Shown here one piece after another: positions 1-9,562 of a stretch of 64,000 bases of DNA. Both the position numbers and the translations under genes were made by a program. Position 1 is the stretch's first letter, and each line of letters begins with the position of its first letter. Under the pieces are notes generated by a model, which saw nothing but the letters and a program-made list of their open reading frames with translations, was not told the DNA's origin and searched no databases. The stretch comes from Thermoplasmata archaeon. GTDB taxonomy: Archaea; Thermoplasmatota; Thermoplasmata; Lutacidiplasmatales; UBA184. The stretch spans positions 1-64,000 of the forward strand of contig JAKIVS010000010.1 in the NCBI GenBank assembly GCA_022750435.1, read 5' to 3'.

Positions 1-1699
1 CGTCGACGACGAGGTCCATCGTCTCGTTGAGGTTCTGGATCCCCTTCGTGACGTCGAACAGGATGTTCGTCCCCTCGACGGCCGTGATCCCCTTCGCCTC
101 ATCCCGGGAGATCCCGAGCTCGACCAGCTTCGCGACGAGGGTCTTCGTGTCCTTGAACGACTTCCCCTGCGGGATCTCGCCTTCCTTGAGGGCGCGGACG
201 ACCCCGACGGGGAGCCCCTCGACCTCGAAGTAGAACTTGTTGTGCTTGTTGGGGGACTTTCCCTCGAAGGGACCGCCGGGGCCCTTGACGGTCTCCCGGT
301 AGACGACGATCGGCTTCGAGGATTGGATTTCGACCTTGTAGTCGTTGATGATCCGGTACTGGGTGATCTCCAGGTGGAGCTCGCCCATGCCCGAGAGCAG
401 GTGCTCGCCGGTCTCCTGGTTGATCTCGACCTTGAGGCTCGCGTCCTCCTTCCCGACCTTCCGCATCGTCTCGATGAGCTTCGGGAGGTCGCCCATGTGC
501 TTCGGCTCGATGGCGACGGTGACGACGGGTTCGGAGACGTGGCGGATCTCCTCGAACGGCACCATGTCCGGGACGTTCGACATCGTGGTCCCGGCGAAGG
601 CGTCGGAGAGGCCGATGACGGCGGCGATGTTGCCAGCCTGGACCTCCTCGACCATCAGCCGCTCGGGGCCCATGTAGAGCGACACGTGCTGGATCCGGTT
701 CTTGATCTTCGTCCCCGCGATCTGGAGCTCCATCCCTTTCTGGAGCCGACCCGAGAACACCCGGCCCGTCGCGATCTCCCCCGCGTTCGGGTCCATCGTA
801 ATGTCGGTGACCATGAACGTGGTGGCGGCCTCGGGGTTCGTGGCGACCATCGCCTGGCCGACCGCGGAGGCCGGGTCGCCCCGCCAGATGTTCGGGATCC
901 GGTACTTCTGGGCGGTCGCCGGGGTCGGCAGGTGCTTGACGACCATGTCGAACACGACGTCGTTGATGCGGGCGCGTTGCGCGATCTCCTTCGACCGGCC
1001 CGTGGAGACGAAGTCGAAGATGTCGGGGAACTTCACGCCCGTCTTCTGCATGTACGGGACGCTGATCGCCCAATTCTCGTAGCCGGACCCGAAGGCGACC
1101 GACCCGTTCCGCGGGTCGACCAACCAGTGCTCGACGAACTCCTCCGGTGCCATGCGCCGGATCAGTTCGTTCACCTCACTGATGATCGTGGTGAACCGCT
1201 TCTGCATCGATTCGGCGGTGAGCTTGAGTTCCTTGATCGCCCGGTCGACCTTGTTGATGAAGAGGACCGGCTTGACCTTCTCGCGGAGCGCCTGCCGGAG
1301 CACGGTCTCGGTCTGGGCCATGACGCCCTCCACCGCGCAGACGACGACGACGGCCCCGTCGACGGCCCGCATCGCCCGGGTGACGTCGCCGCCGAAGTCG
1401 ACGTGGCCCGGGGTGTCGATGAGGTTGATCAGGAACTGCTGGCCCTCGTACTCGTGGACGATCGTCACGTCGGCGTTGTTGATGGTGAGGAGCCGGGCCT
1501 GCTCCTGCTCGTCGAAGTTGAGGTAGAGCTGCTTCCCCGCGAGGTCGTTCGAGATCATTCCGGCGGCGGCGAGGAGGTTGTCGGAGAGGGTGGTCTTCCC
1601 GTGGTGGATGTGGGCGACGATCCCGATGTTCCGAACCTTGTCGAGGTTCTTCATCATGCCCGGGATGGCGGCCGCCAGTTCTGCGCGGACGTGGGTCAT
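1..1699 (-). CDS. fusA: Translation elongation factor 2 (aEF-2), 5' part
   Basis: Ribosomal translocase GTPase. The gene is open through the left window edge, so the C-terminal domains and the diphthamide histidine region are not visible; it is missing from the ORF track for that reason. About 566 residues are readable. The G domain shows DTPGHVDF (G3) and INKVD (G4), and later blocks GEIATGRVFSGRL, SGMGELHLEIT and EGKSPNKHNKF are typical of archaeal EF-2. Two normally invariant GTPase elements differ. The P-loop reads AHIHHGKTT instead of AHIDHGKTT, and switch I reads EQARLLTI instead of EQARGITI. The ATG at 1699 gives a short N-terminus (about 24 residues before RNIGIVAH). It lies 22 bp after the S7 gene in the classic S12–S7–EF-2 order, so it is probably cotranscribed. 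Confidence 0.95.
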   Translation of the reverse strand, partial: MTHVRAELAAAIPGMMKNLDKVRNIGIVAHIHHGKTTLSDNLLAAAGMISNDLAGKQLYLNFDEQEQARLLTINNADVTIVHEYEGQQFLINLIDTPGHVDFGGDVTRAMRAVDGAVVVVCAVEGVMAQTETVLRQALREKVKPVLFINKVDRAIKELKLTAESMQKRFTTIISEVNELIRRMAPEEFVEHWLVDPRNGSVAFGSGYENWAISVPYMQKTGVKFPDIFDFVSTGRSKEIAQRARINDVVFDMVVKHLPTPATAQKYRIPNIWRGDPASAVGQAMVATNPEAATTFMVTDITMDPNAGEIATGRVFSGRLQKGMELQIAGTKIKNRIQHVSLYMGPERLMVEEVQAGNIAAVIGLSDAFAGTTMSNVPDMVPFEEIRHVSEPVVTVAIEPKHMGDLPKLIETMRKVGKEDASLKVEINQETGEHLLSGMGELHLEITQYRIINDYKVEIQSSKPIVVYRETVKGPGGPFEGKSPNKHNKFYFEVEGLPVGVVRALKEGEIPQGKSFKDTKTLVAKLVELGISRDEAKGITAVEGTNILFDVTKGIQNLNETMDLVVD

Positions 1700-1721
1700 G
1701 GAATCCTCTCAGGCGGGGGGC

Positions 1722-2384
1722 CTACCGGGCCGACTGCGCGACCCGCTCGACCTCTTCCTTCCGACCGACGGCGTAGCTCGTCAGGTCGCCCTTCGCCGCG
1801 AGACCGATCTCGGTGGCGAGACAGGAGTGGATCGACTTCGTCGACTTGTGCGACGCCGTGATGGCTCCCTGGGCGAGGTTCCGGATCGCCACGCCGGCCC
1901 GGCGGGCCGGGGAGGCGTCCACGGCCCGCGGGACCGAAATCCCTCCGAACTGGAGTCGGGTGACCTCCTCGCGCGGGGCCGCATTTTCGATGGCGTTGAC
2001 CAGGAGCTGGAGAGGGTTCTTCTTCTCGCGCTCGGCGAGCTCGTCGAACGCGAGGCGCACGGTCTGGAGCGCCTTCGACTTCTTTCCTGTGAACTTGCCA
2101 CCCTTCATCAAGTGGTTCGCGAGGCGCTCGACCACGTGCATGTGGCTCTTCATGAACGGCCGCCCGGAGAGTTTCCCCTCGGAGTGCGGCGCGTAGATCG
2201 GGTGCAGGTAGAGGTACGGGAGGAGGCCGGGGTCGTGGACCTCGATCCCCTCGAACGAGTATTTGCCGAACAGAGGGGGCAACGGGAACGGAGGCGGCGG
2301 CGGGGCCGCTGGGCGCTGCACGATCGGACCCGCGTCCATCGGCGATTCGGCGGGCGGCAGCATGGATTCCCGGTTCCCGCTCAT
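1722..2384 (-). CDS. rps7: 30S ribosomal protein S7 (uS7)
   Basis: Small-subunit head protein that nucleates 16S rRNA 3' domain assembly. The 220-residue product has the archaeal S7 core ([20 protein letters not shown], then [20 protein letters not shown], and a [14 protein letters not shown] tail near the C-terminus). About the first 40 residues are a proline-rich extension ([17 protein letters not shown]) that is probably disordered. Its ATG overlaps the S12 stop as ATGA, which indicates translational coupling. EF-2 follows 22 bp downstream. Confidence 0.97.
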   Translation of the reverse strand: MSGNRESMLPPAESPMDAGPIVQRPAAPPPPPFPLPPLFGKYSFEGIEVHDPGLLPYLYLHPIYAPHSEGKLSGRPFMKSHMHVVERLANHLMKGGKFTGKKSKALQTVRLAFDELAEREKKNPLQLLVNAIENAAPREEVTRLQFGGISVPRAVDASPARRAGVAIRNLAQGAITASHKSTKSIHSCLATEIGLAAKGDLTSYAVGRKEEVERVAQSAR

Positions 2385-2815
2385 CGCTGCGGCTTCTCCT
2401 TGCGTCCGCGCACGAGCTCGTCAAGCGACGTGCCGTTGACCTGGATCACCTTGTACCGGACACCGGGAATGTCGCCGTACGACCGACCCATGCGCCCCCC
2501 GATCCCCTCGACGAGGACCTCGTCGTGCTCATCGATGAAGTTGATGGCGCCGTCGCCGACGGCGAAGGCGGTGATCTGGCGGCCATTCTTGATCAATTGG
2601 ACCTTGATGCACTTGCGAATGGCGGAGTTTGGCTGCTTCGCCTCGACCCCGACCTTCTCGAGGACGATGCCGCGGCCCTGGGGAGCTCCTTCGAGGGGAT
2701 CCGAGCGTTCCTTGAGGTGGAGCGTCCGCCGCTTGTAGTAGCGATCCGACCAGCGCCGGCGCTGGCGGAGGGCAGAGAGTCTACCCGCTGTGTAGAGGCC
2801 GGACGGAGGCGCCAT
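2381..2815 (-). CDS. rps12: 30S ribosomal protein S12 (uS12)
   Basis: Decoding-centre ribosomal protein. The ORF track runs the frame far upstream (419 aa), but only the last 144 residues are S12; the start chosen is the ATG giving [13 protein letters not shown]. Hallmarks are [20 protein letters not shown] and [20 protein letters not shown], including the conserved KQPNSA loop. A TATA-like CTTAAATA lies about 35 bp upstream. First gene of the S12–S7–EF-2 unit; it overlaps S7 by 4 bp. Confidence 0.97.
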   Translation of the reverse strand: MAPPSGLYTAGRLSALRQRRRWSDRYYKRRTLHLKERSDPLEGAPQGRGIVLEKVGVEAKQPNSAIRKCIKVQLIKNGRQITAFAVGDGAINFIDEHDEVLVEGIGGRMGRSYGDIPGVRYKVIQVNGTSLDELVRGRKEKPQR

Positions 2816-2846
2816 CGGTCGGAGGTTCGGTGCCACCGGGCCTCGG

Positions 2847-2854
2847 TATTTAAG
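2847..2854 (-). promoter_or_regulatory. TATA-like box for S12–S7–EF-2
   Basis: On the minus strand this reads CTTAAATA, 32–39 bp before the S12 ATG, in otherwise GC-rich sequence. The spacing implies a leader of only a few nucleotides. Confidence 0.6.
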
Positions 2855-2953
2855 AATCGCCCCGTCGTGGCCGCCGACGGCCGGCGCCGCTCGTTTCGGC
2901 CCCCTCCGGGGCCCGATCAGGGCAGCGCGGGGCGCGATTCGGAGGAGCTCGGG

Positions 2954-3541
2954 ATGGGGGCAGCGGCGCGTCCGACTTCGGTCGGGACCTCGACACCGGA
3001 ATGGGCCCGACTCTCCGCGGAGATCCGTGGTTGCACGCTGTGCGAACTCCACCGGACCCGGACGCAGGCCGTGGTGTACCGGGGCGGGGCGCATCCTCGG
3101 GTCGTCTTTGTGGGGGAGGCGCCGGGGGCGGAGGAGGACCGGCGGGGGGAACCGTTCGTCGGCCGATCCGGGCACCGACTCGACGAAGGGATCGCGACCC
3201 TCGGCTTGTCCCCCGAGGAATTTGGCATCGTGAACCTGCTGAAGTGCCGGCCGCCGAAGAACGTCTTCTCCCGAACTTCGTCCGTCACCTGCCGGCCGTA
3301 CCTCGACCGCCAATTGGCCCTCCTCGCCCCGCCGTTCATCGTCGCGCTCGGAGCCCACGCGCTTCGCCAGCTCGACCCGGGGGCCCCCCGGATCACCGAC
3401 GCGGCGGGGGTCCCCCGCTCCGGGGGCGGGTGGACACTCGTGCCTCTCCTGCACCCTGCCGCGACGTTCCGGTCGCGTCGGAACCTCGAACGGTGGACGC
3501 ACGACCTCGCCGCGCTCGGTTCGATTCTCGCCGGCGGATGA
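2954..3541 (+). CDS. udg: Uracil-DNA glycosylase, family 4 (Fe-S type)
   Basis: Removes uracil from DNA as the first step of base-excision repair. The 195-residue product has the family-4 motif [20 protein letters not shown] (about residues 54–73) and the HP motif near the C-terminus (LLHPAA, H167). Four cysteines suit the [4Fe-4S] cluster: C27 and C30 (CTLC), C98 (LKCRP) and C113 (TCRP). The track ORF (338 aa from 2525) is extended over the S12 region. The ATG at 2954 directly precedes the conserved part, with a possible Shine-Dalgarno GGAGGA just upstream. PolB starts 34 bp downstream. Archaeal PolB stalls at template uracil, so the two may cooperate (inference). Confidence 0.93.
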   Translation: MGAAARPTSVGTSTPEWARLSAEIRGCTLCELHRTRTQAVVYRGGAHPRVVFVGEAPGAEEDRRGEPFVGRSGHRLDEGIATLGLSPEEFGIVNLLKCRPPKNVFSRTSSVTCRPYLDRQLALLAPPFIVALGAHALRQLDPGAPRITDAAGVPRSGGGWTLVPLLHPAATFRSRRNLERWTHDLAALGSILAGG

Positions 3542-3544
3542 AAC

Positions 3545-3554
3545 GGCTAATACC
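3545..3554 (+). promoter_or_regulatory. TATA-like box for polB
   Basis: GGCTAATACC lies 22–31 bp before the GTG start of polB, inside the short gap after the glycosylase gene. It suggests that polB has its own promoter. Confidence 0.5.
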
Positions 3555-3575
3555 CGCGTCCCGGTCCGGGACGCC

Positions 3576-6035
3576 GTGACCCAGTACGAGCTGTTCCTCC
3601 TCGGGGGTTCGTACCAGCGGGTCGGCGACGACCCCGTCATCGAGTTGTTCGGACGGAGTCGTACCGGCGAGCCGGTCGTTGCCCGGTACGAGGGATTCCT
3701 CCCCTACTTCGTGCTCACAGACCCCACGGCCGAGACGCTCGAGCGGCTCCGCGCAGACCGGCACGTCGTCTCCCTGACAGAGGAGACGAGCTGGGTCGCC
3801 GGCGCCGACCGTCGGGCGGTCCGAGTCACGATCCACTCGCCCTGGACGGTCCCGGAATACCGCGAGCGGTACCGGAAGCCGAACGACGAGTCGAGTGTCC
3901 TCGCCTGCGACATCCCGTTCGTCCACCGGTTCCTCTACGACAAGGGGCTCGGACTGACCATCGGGTTCGAGGCCGAACCCGTCGCGGAGGACGTCCGCCG
4001 CGGCTACACGGTGCCAACCGTCGTCCGCGTCGTCCCCGACCCGGAGGGTCGGCCGGACATCCGGCCCGTCGACCCGTTCCGACCGCCGATGACGACCCTC
4101 TCCTTCGACATCGAGAACTCGATCCGGACCCGGACGATCTTCACGATCTGCGGCGTCGTCCAGCGCGCGGACGGGACCCGAGGGACGTTCCGGCTCGCCG
4201 ACCCGGACGAACGGAAGATCCTCGAGGGATTCGTCCGCGTCGTTCGCGAAGAGGACCCGGATGTCATTACCGGCTACAACATCGGCGGCTACGACCTGCC
4301 GCTGATGCTGGAACGGGCCGGGGTGCTCGGCCACCTTCCGCTGGCGTTCGGCCGGGACGGCTCCGTCCCGCGCGAGGCCGGCGAGCGGCTCTGGAGAATC
4401 CCAGGCCGGGTCGTGGCGGACGCGTGGTGGTCGGCCCGTCGTGAGCTGCGACCGAAGCAGGAGTCCCTGGAATTCGTCAGCAAGCTCCTCCTCGGCGACA
4501 AGAAGCTCGACGTCGACCGCCGCAACATCGACGCGGCGTGGGCGGCAGACCGGGAGAAGGTCATCGAGTACTGCGAACACGACGCGGACCTCGCCCTCCG
4601 GATCGTGCAGAAGCTCCGCTCCGTCGACAAGGCGGCGGACATGGCCACGGTGGCCCACCTGCCCCTCGAGGAGGGCCTCAACGGCCGAACCTCCCAGTTC
4701 ATCGACGCGATGCTGATCCCGCGCGCCGACCGCCGTCACGTCGGCGTGCCGCCCACGCAACGGATGCGCCGCGACAACCCGATCGAGGGGGGCTACGTGC
4801 ATGCGATCCGGCCCGGGATCTACGCCTGGGTCGTCGTGCTCGATTTCAAGTCGATGTACCCGTCGATCATCATCGACCGGAACATCTGCTTCACGACCCT
4901 CAATCCGCAGGGGACCTCCATCAGCCCCTCGGGGGCCCGGTTCGTCTCCGCGGACGTCCGTGTCGGCCTTGTTCCGGAGATCCTTCGCGAGCTGCTCGCC
5001 GACCGGGACCGATTCCGCCGCCAGTTGGCGGAGGCGACCACCCCGGACGGGAAGCTCTACTTCGACGGTCTCCAGAACGCGGTCAAGATCCTGATGAACT
5101 CGTTCTACGGCGTCCTCGCCTCGAGCTTCTACCGGTTCACGGACAAGGAGATCGGCGCGGCGATTACGTCGTTCGCCCGCGAGGAGATTACCTCGATCAT
5201 CCGCGCGCTCGAGGCGGACGGCAGCGAGGTCGTCTACTCCGACACCGACTCGGTGTTCGTCCGGTCCCCGACGCCGGGGTTGGAGGCGTCCCGGGCCTTC
5301 GGCGAGTCGATCTCGAAGCGGTTCACCCGCTCGGGGGTCACCTTCGAGTTCCAGTCGGTGTTCGAGGCGTTCTTCTCGCACGGGGCGAAGAAGCGGTACG
5401 TCGGACGGACCGCCTGGCCGAAGGAGGAGATGGTCATCCGCGGCTACGAGACCCGGCGGACCGATGCGTTCGACTTCCAGTCCGAGGCGCTCCTCGAGGT
5501 GTTCGACCTCGTCCTCGCGGGGAACACCGAGAAGGCCGTGCAGCGCTCGCGGGAGCTCGTCCAGCAGTGCGCCCGGGGTGAAGTCCCTCCGGAGCGGCTC
5601 GTTATCGCGCGCTCGGTGCGCGCGGAGTCCGAATACAACGAGGGGACGAAGGACGCCCTCCCGTTCCTCCGGGTGTTCAAGCAGCTGAAGCAAGAGGGGT
5701 ACGACGTGATCCCGGGGATGAAGGTGGCGTGGATCGTCACCGACGCCCGGCGCAGCCCCCAGGAGATCGAGCCCTGGCGCGCTGGTCGGCCCTCCCTCAA
5801 GCCTCCGGACTACGCCTACTACGCCGAACGAGTCGCGCAGACTCTTGCCCGGGTGACGGAGGTCTTCGACTGGGACGCCGCCGCCTTGCTCCGGGGGAGC
5901 CATCAGCGCCGGCTCGTGGAGGAGACTCCGGCCGCCCCGGCGAGTCCGGAGGCGGCGACCCTCGACACGCCGGTCGGGGATGCGGCGAAGGCGCCGAAGC
6001 GCCGCCGCCCCACGTCGCTCGCCGACTTCGGCTAA
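3576..6035 (+). CDS. polB: Family-B DNA polymerase
   Basis: Replicative/repair DNA polymerase with 3'-5' proofreading. The 819-residue length is usual for archaeal PolB. Exonuclease motifs: Exo I SFDIEN (D178, E180), Exo II NIGGYD (about 235–240), Exo III YCEHD (332–336). Polymerase motifs: A DFKSMYPS (423–430), [10 protein letters not shown] (504–512), C YSDTDS (554–559), then KKRYVG. The last eight residues, PTSLADFG, resemble a minimal PCNA-interacting box (inference). The start codon is GTG at 3576. The gene converges on the EamA transporter gene with a 4-bp overlap. Confidence 0.97.
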   Translation: MTQYELFLLGGSYQRVGDDPVIELFGRSRTGEPVVARYEGFLPYFVLTDPTAETLERLRADRHVVSLTEETSWVAGADRRAVRVTIHSPWTVPEYRERYRKPNDESSVLACDIPFVHRFLYDKGLGLTIGFEAEPVAEDVRRGYTVPTVVRVVPDPEGRPDIRPVDPFRPPMTTLSFDIENSIRTRTIFTICGVVQRADGTRGTFRLADPDERKILEGFVRVVREEDPDVITGYNIGGYDLPLMLERAGVLGHLPLAFGRDGSVPREAGERLWRIPGRVVADAWWSARRELRPKQESLEFVSKLLLGDKKLDVDRRNIDAAWAADREKVIEYCEHDADLALRIVQKLRSVDKAADMATVAHLPLEEGLNGRTSQFIDAMLIPRADRRHVGVPPTQRMRRDNPIEGGYVHAIRPGIYAWVVVLDFKSMYPSIIIDRNICFTTLNPQGTSISPSGARFVSADVRVGLVPEILRELLADRDRFRRQLAEATTPDGKLYFDGLQNAVKILMNSFYGVLASSFYRFTDKEIGAAITSFAREEITSIIRALEADGSEVVYSDTDSVFVRSPTPGLEASRAFGESISKRFTRSGVTFEFQSVFEAFFSHGAKKRYVGRTAWPKEEMVIRGYETRRTDAFDFQSEALLEVFDLVLAGNTEKAVQRSRELVQQCARGEVPPERLVIARSVRAESEYNEGTKDALPFLRVFKQLKQEGYDVIPGMKVAWIVTDARRSPQEIEPWRAGRPSLKPPDYAYYAERVAQTLARVTEVFDWDAAALLRGSHQRRLVEETPAAPASPEAATLDTPVGDAAKAPKRRRPTSLADFG

Positions 6036-6997
6036 GCCGGCCCGGCGGGCGGCTCCACCGCCGTTGCCGTCCCGTAGGTCCGGGTCCAGGCAGGATGGGC
6101 GCCTTGCAGGGCGAGGATCGCCCCCACCACGGCCAGCGGGATCCCGACCAGGGCGAGCAGCGGCGGCACCTCCCGGAACAACGCCGCCGACAGGAGGAGC
6201 GTAAAGACCGGGATCGTCGCCATCAGGACCGCCGGGAGAACGATCCCGGCTTCCTCGATCGCCCGGAAGTAGAGAGCCGGCGCCACGAAGAAACTTGTCA
6301 ACCCGAGGGCAGCCAGGAGGAGACCGGCCGTGACCGACGGGATTCCCAGACCGGGCAGGCCCCCGGGAACGAAGGGCAGGACGAGGAGCGCGGCCAACGC
6401 CGCGAACACGGTGGCGTGCGCGACCACGGCGGAGGTCGGGAGCCGGCGATTCTCCTGCGCCGCCGAGAGGAAGTACACGGCGACAACGAACGGCACGAGG
6501 ACCGCCACGGCGGCGGCCGCGTCCGTGAGGGGCCGTACGGTCCCGCTTGCGACAATCGTCAAGGTCGCACCCAGGGTCGCCGCGACCACGCCGCCGAGGA
6601 ACCACGGGTCCCGGGCGCGGTGCCGCCCCTCGTTCAGGGCGACCATCACCAGGAACGGGGTGATCACGACGTCGCCGAGGAGCGACAGGAGCGAGGTGTC
6701 GACCGGCCCGGCGAGAAACGTCTCGGCGAGGACGGCGAGCTGCATGGTGAGGAGCAGAGCGACACGCGCCCAGGCCGAGGGCGAACGGAACAGCTGCCGA
6801 AACGCCGCGCCATGCTTCCCGGCGATGACCCACGTGAGGTAGCCGAGGCCCCCGAAGGCGAACGGCCAGAACAGCAGGCCGGATGGGGGGATCCCGGGGG
6901 AAAGGCCGAGGACGAAGGCGTAGTAGGCGGCCCAAAGGAACGCGGAGATCAGGGACAGCCCGACCGCCAGCAACCGGCGTCGGAGGTCGGCGTCCAC
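6032..6997 (-). CDS. EamA/DMT-family membrane transporter
   Basis: A 321-residue polytopic membrane protein with about ten hydrophobic segments in two repeated halves, the usual architecture of drug/metabolite transporters of the EamA type. Recognisable features are SLISAFLWAAYYAFVLGLSP at the N-terminus and GIPLAVVGAILALQGAHP at the C-terminus. The substrate cannot be predicted from sequence or neighbours. It ends against polB and lies about 50 bp downstream of purM on the same strand, so it could be cotranscribed with purM. Confidence 0.8.
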   Translation of the reverse strand: MDADLRRRLLAVGLSLISAFLWAAYYAFVLGLSPGIPPSGLLFWPFAFGGLGYLTWVIAGKHGAAFRQLFRSPSAWARVALLLTMQLAVLAETFLAGPVDTSLLSLLGDVVITPFLVMVALNEGRHRARDPWFLGGVVAATLGATLTIVASGTVRPLTDAAAAVAVLVPFVVAVYFLSAAQENRRLPTSAVVAHATVFAALAALLVLPFVPGGLPGLGIPSVTAGLLLAALGLTSFFVAPALYFRAIEEAGIVLPAVLMATIPVFTLLLSAALFREVPPLLALVGIPLAVVGAILALQGAHPAWTRTYGTATAVEPPAGPA

Positions 6998-7047
6998 GCG
7001 CCGCCGACGAAGGTCGGTGCGATAACGGTTCGCGGGGAGGGGCGGAC

Positions 7048-8097
7048 TCAGCTGTAGCCCGCGTACTCGAGGCCGAGGTGGGGGAGGGAGACACCGCTCC
7101 CCCGCACGACCCGACCGAGCACCTGGGCACGTCCCGCACGGGCACGGAGGAGAACCCGGCGGGTGGCGTCCACCGCGCCGGGAGCGACGACGATGACGAA
7201 GCCGATGCCCATGTTGAACGTCTGGTACATCTCCTCAGGCGCGATCGCGCCCAGCTCCTGCACCCACCGGTAGATTCCGGAGGGGGCGGGCCACCGGTCG
7301 AGCTCGAAGCGGACGTCCGGGCGAAGCCGGACGAGATTGCGCACGCCGCCGCCCGAGATGTGGGCGAGGCCGTGGGTCGAGGCCGCCGAGGCGACCGCTT
7401 CCGAGGCCGAGACGTAGATTCGACCGGGACGGAGCAGCTCACGGCCGACCGGGAGGCGCGCCCCAGGACGGGGGCGCTGGAGGTCGATCGAGCGTTCTCT
7501 CAGGAGACGACGGACCAAGGTGAAGCCGTTCGCGTGGAACCCGGCGGCCGGGAGACCGAGAACGACATCGCCCGGTCGGACCCGCCGACCCGTCACCGGT
7601 CGGCGGCCTCGAGGGAAGAACCCCACGGCGGTGCCGCCGAGGTCGATTCCCTTCACGATCTCCGGAACCACGGCCGTTTCGCCTCCGGCGAGCGCGATTC
7701 GGCCGGCCCGGAGTCCGCGGCCGAGGCCGCGGCCGATGGCCGCGAACGCCGTGGGGTTGGGCGTTTCGCAGAGGACGCAGTCGACGAGCACCGAGGGGCG
7801 GGCGCCAACGGCCGCGAGGTCGTTGACGTTCACCTGGACGATGTCCTCGCCCACCCCCTCCCAGTCCCCGAGCTCCTCGGCGAGTCGGACTTTCGTCCCG
7901 ACCGTGTCCGTGGTGATGGCGAGCGTCTCGCGTCCGATCCGAACGAGGCCGGCGTAGTGACCGGGGAGGTCGAGAAGGCGGCCGGACGTCGCCGGCGGCC
8001 GGTACTTCGTCCCGGCGAGAAGCGCCCGCAGGGATTCGGAGACCGAACCCCGGTCGACGCCGGAACGTGCGTAGGTCCAGCGGCGTCCGCGGGCCAT
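7048..8097 (-). CDS. purM: Phosphoribosylformylglycinamidine cyclo-ligase (AIR synthetase)
   Basis: Converts FGAM to AIR with ATP in purine biosynthesis. The 349-residue protein begins MARGRRWTYARSGVDRG, matching the YxxxGVD N-terminus of PurM. It continues with TDTVGTKV, DIVQVNVNDLAAVGA, ALAGGETAVVPEIV, HISGGGVRNLVRL and EMYQTFNMGIGF, all PurM hallmarks. The track ORF extends 131 residues upstream across the divergent promoter; the ATG at 8097 is chosen because it precedes the conserved start. It is divergent from dihydroorotase, pairing purine and pyrimidine synthesis genes around one intergenic region. Confidence 0.95.
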   Translation of the reverse strand: MARGRRWTYARSGVDRGSVSESLRALLAGTKYRPPATSGRLLDLPGHYAGLVRIGRETLAITTDTVGTKVRLAEELGDWEGVGEDIVQVNVNDLAAVGARPSVLVDCVLCETPNPTAFAAIGRGLGRGLRAGRIALAGGETAVVPEIVKGIDLGGTAVGFFPRGRRPVTGRRVRPGDVVLGLPAAGFHANGFTLVRRLLRERSIDLQRPRPGARLPVGRELLRPGRIYVSASEAVASAASTHGLAHISGGGVRNLVRLRPDVRFELDRWPAPSGIYRWVQELGAIAPEEMYQTFNMGIGFVIVVAPGAVDATRRVLLRARAGRAQVLGRVVRGSGVSLPHLGLEYAGYS

Positions 8098-8123
8098 CGT
8101 ACTCGACGGTCGAGCGGTGGGTC

Positions 8124-8131
8124 GCCTAAGA
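8124..8131 (-). promoter_or_regulatory. TATA-like box for purM
   Basis: Minus-strand TCTTAGGC, 27–34 bp upstream of the purM ATG. Confidence 0.45.
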
Positions 8132-8156
8132 GCCTTGGCGTCGCGGGCGGCGCGAG

Positions 8157-8164
8157 GCTTAATC
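8157..8164 (+). promoter_or_regulatory. TATA-like box for dihydroorotase gene
   Basis: GCTTAATC lies 22–29 bp upstream of the ATG at 8186. It forms a divergent promoter pair with the purM box and favours the shorter start over the track start at 8117. Confidence 0.55.
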
Positions 8165-8185
8165 TCCCGCGTCCTCCGGCCGTCG

Positions 8186-9508
8186 ATGCCGGGCGACTTC
8201 GAGCGGGTCGTCGTTGGACGAAGCTGGATGCGGGGAACGCTCCAGAACGTCGAGATCGGGATTGACCAGGACGGCCGGATCCGGCGCATCGCGAAGGACC
8301 TCCGGTCGAGTGGCGACCGGGTGGACTTGGGCGAAATGGTCGTGCTTCCTGCCGCGACCGACCTCCATGCCCACTTCCGCGACCCCGGAGGACCGGAGGC
8401 CGCCGAATCGTTCGCCACCGGGACGGAGGGCGCCGCGCTTGGAGGAGTCGGGACCGTCGTCGACATGCCCAACACGGTGCCCCCCGTCACGGACCGGGAG
8501 CGCTGCGAAGCGAAGGCGTCCCTCGCCCACGGACGGCTCGCCGTCGACGTCGTCCTGTTCGGTTCCGCCCGGAGCGCGCGGTCGATCCGCTCCCTCGCGC
8601 CGGTCGCGGGCGGGTTGAAGCTCTACCTCAGTCCCACGACCGAGGTCGACGACGGATTCGACCCGGCCCACCTCCCCGAAGTGCTGGAGGCCGCGGCCGC
8701 CTCGGGCCTTTCCCTGTCGGTCCACGCCGAGTGGCCCGCCGCGTTCTCGCACGACCCGACCCCTCCGACCTCGTCCGAGGACTGGAACCGGGCGCGTCCG
8801 CCCGCCGCGGAGACGGTGGCGGTCGAGCGGGTGTGTCAGGCATCCTCCGCCCTCCGACTTCACATCGCCCACGTGACGCTCGGGAAGAGCGCGATCCGGA
8901 TCGCCGAGGCGAACTTCTCCTGCGAGGCGACGCCGCATCACCTCCTCCTGGCGACCCGTTCCGACGACTCCGCCCTCCGGAAGACGAACCCGCCCCTCCG
9001 GTCCGAGACCGACCGCGCTCTCCTTTGGGCGGAGTTCGTCGCCGGCCGCATTCCGATCCTCGCCAGCGACCACGCCCCGCACCATGCGAACGCGAAATCG
9101 CTCCCGTTCGACAAGGCTCCGAGCGGAGTCCCGGCCGTGGAGACGATGCTGCCCCTCTTCCTCGACCTCGCCCGCTCGGGCGCCGTCCCGCTTCCCGTCG
9201 TGATCGCCGCCGCGATGGAGCGCCCGGCCCGGTGGCTCGGCCTCCCCGTCGGCCGGATCGCCCCCGGACACCGCGCGAACCTGATCGCGGTCGACTTCCG
9301 TTCGCGACGGAAGATCCAGGGAGCCCGCCTGCGGTCCCCGGCCGGCTGGTCCCCGTTCGAGGGACGGTACGCGGTGTTTCCGCACTGGCACGCCCGCGAC
9401 GGTGTCACGATCGTCGACGGCGGCGAGTGGGTCGGTCGGCCGACGGGTCGGGTGGTCCGGCCGGAGTACGCTCCCGTCGCCCCGCCGACCCGAATCCGGA
9501 CGGCGTAG
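8186..9508 (+). CDS. pyrC: Dihydroorotase
   Basis: Cyclises carbamoyl-aspartate to dihydroorotate in pyrimidine synthesis. The 440-residue amidohydrolase has the metal motif DLHAHFRDPG (H61, H63), the DMPNT motif (about 93–97), a lysine candidate for carboxylation (LKLYLSPT, K145), metal histidines in SVHAEW and LHIAHVT, and the catalytic SDHAPH (D294). The ATG at 8186 gives MPGDFERVVVG and sits correctly behind a TATA-like box; the longer track start would lie upstream of that box. Divergent from purM. Confidence 0.94.
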   Translation: MPGDFERVVVGRSWMRGTLQNVEIGIDQDGRIRRIAKDLRSSGDRVDLGEMVVLPAATDLHAHFRDPGGPEAAESFATGTEGAALGGVGTVVDMPNTVPPVTDRERCEAKASLAHGRLAVDVVLFGSARSARSIRSLAPVAGGLKLYLSPTTEVDDGFDPAHLPEVLEAAAASGLSLSVHAEWPAAFSHDPTPPTSSEDWNRARPPAAETVAVERVCQASSALRLHIAHVTLGKSAIRIAEANFSCEATPHHLLLATRSDDSALRKTNPPLRSETDRALLWAEFVAGRIPILASDHAPHHANAKSLPFDKAPSGVPAVETMLPLFLDLARSGAVPLPVVIAAAMERPARWLGLPVGRIAPGHRANLIAVDFRSRRKIQGARLRSPAGWSPFEGRYAVFPHWHARDGVTIVDGGEWVGRPTGRVVRPEYAPVAPPTRIRTA

Positions 9509-9524
9509 GAGCCGCCGAAACTCC

Positions 9525-9530
9525 CTTAAG
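9525..9530 (+). promoter_or_regulatory. TATA-like box for ABC exporter operon
   Basis: CTTAAG at 33–38 bp upstream of the ATP-binding protein ATG. Confidence 0.45.
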
Positions 9531-9562
9531 CCCGGGGAGAACCGGCGACGTGGAACGGACCG

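Noticed and set aside
242-1861. 539-aa plus-strand ORF over EF-2
   Set aside because: Shadow of the EF-2 gene, which is open to the window edge and therefore missing from the track.
3393-7442. 1,349-aa minus-strand ORF
   Set aside because: Runs antisense through polB and over the EamA and purM genes in another frame; no recognisable domain.
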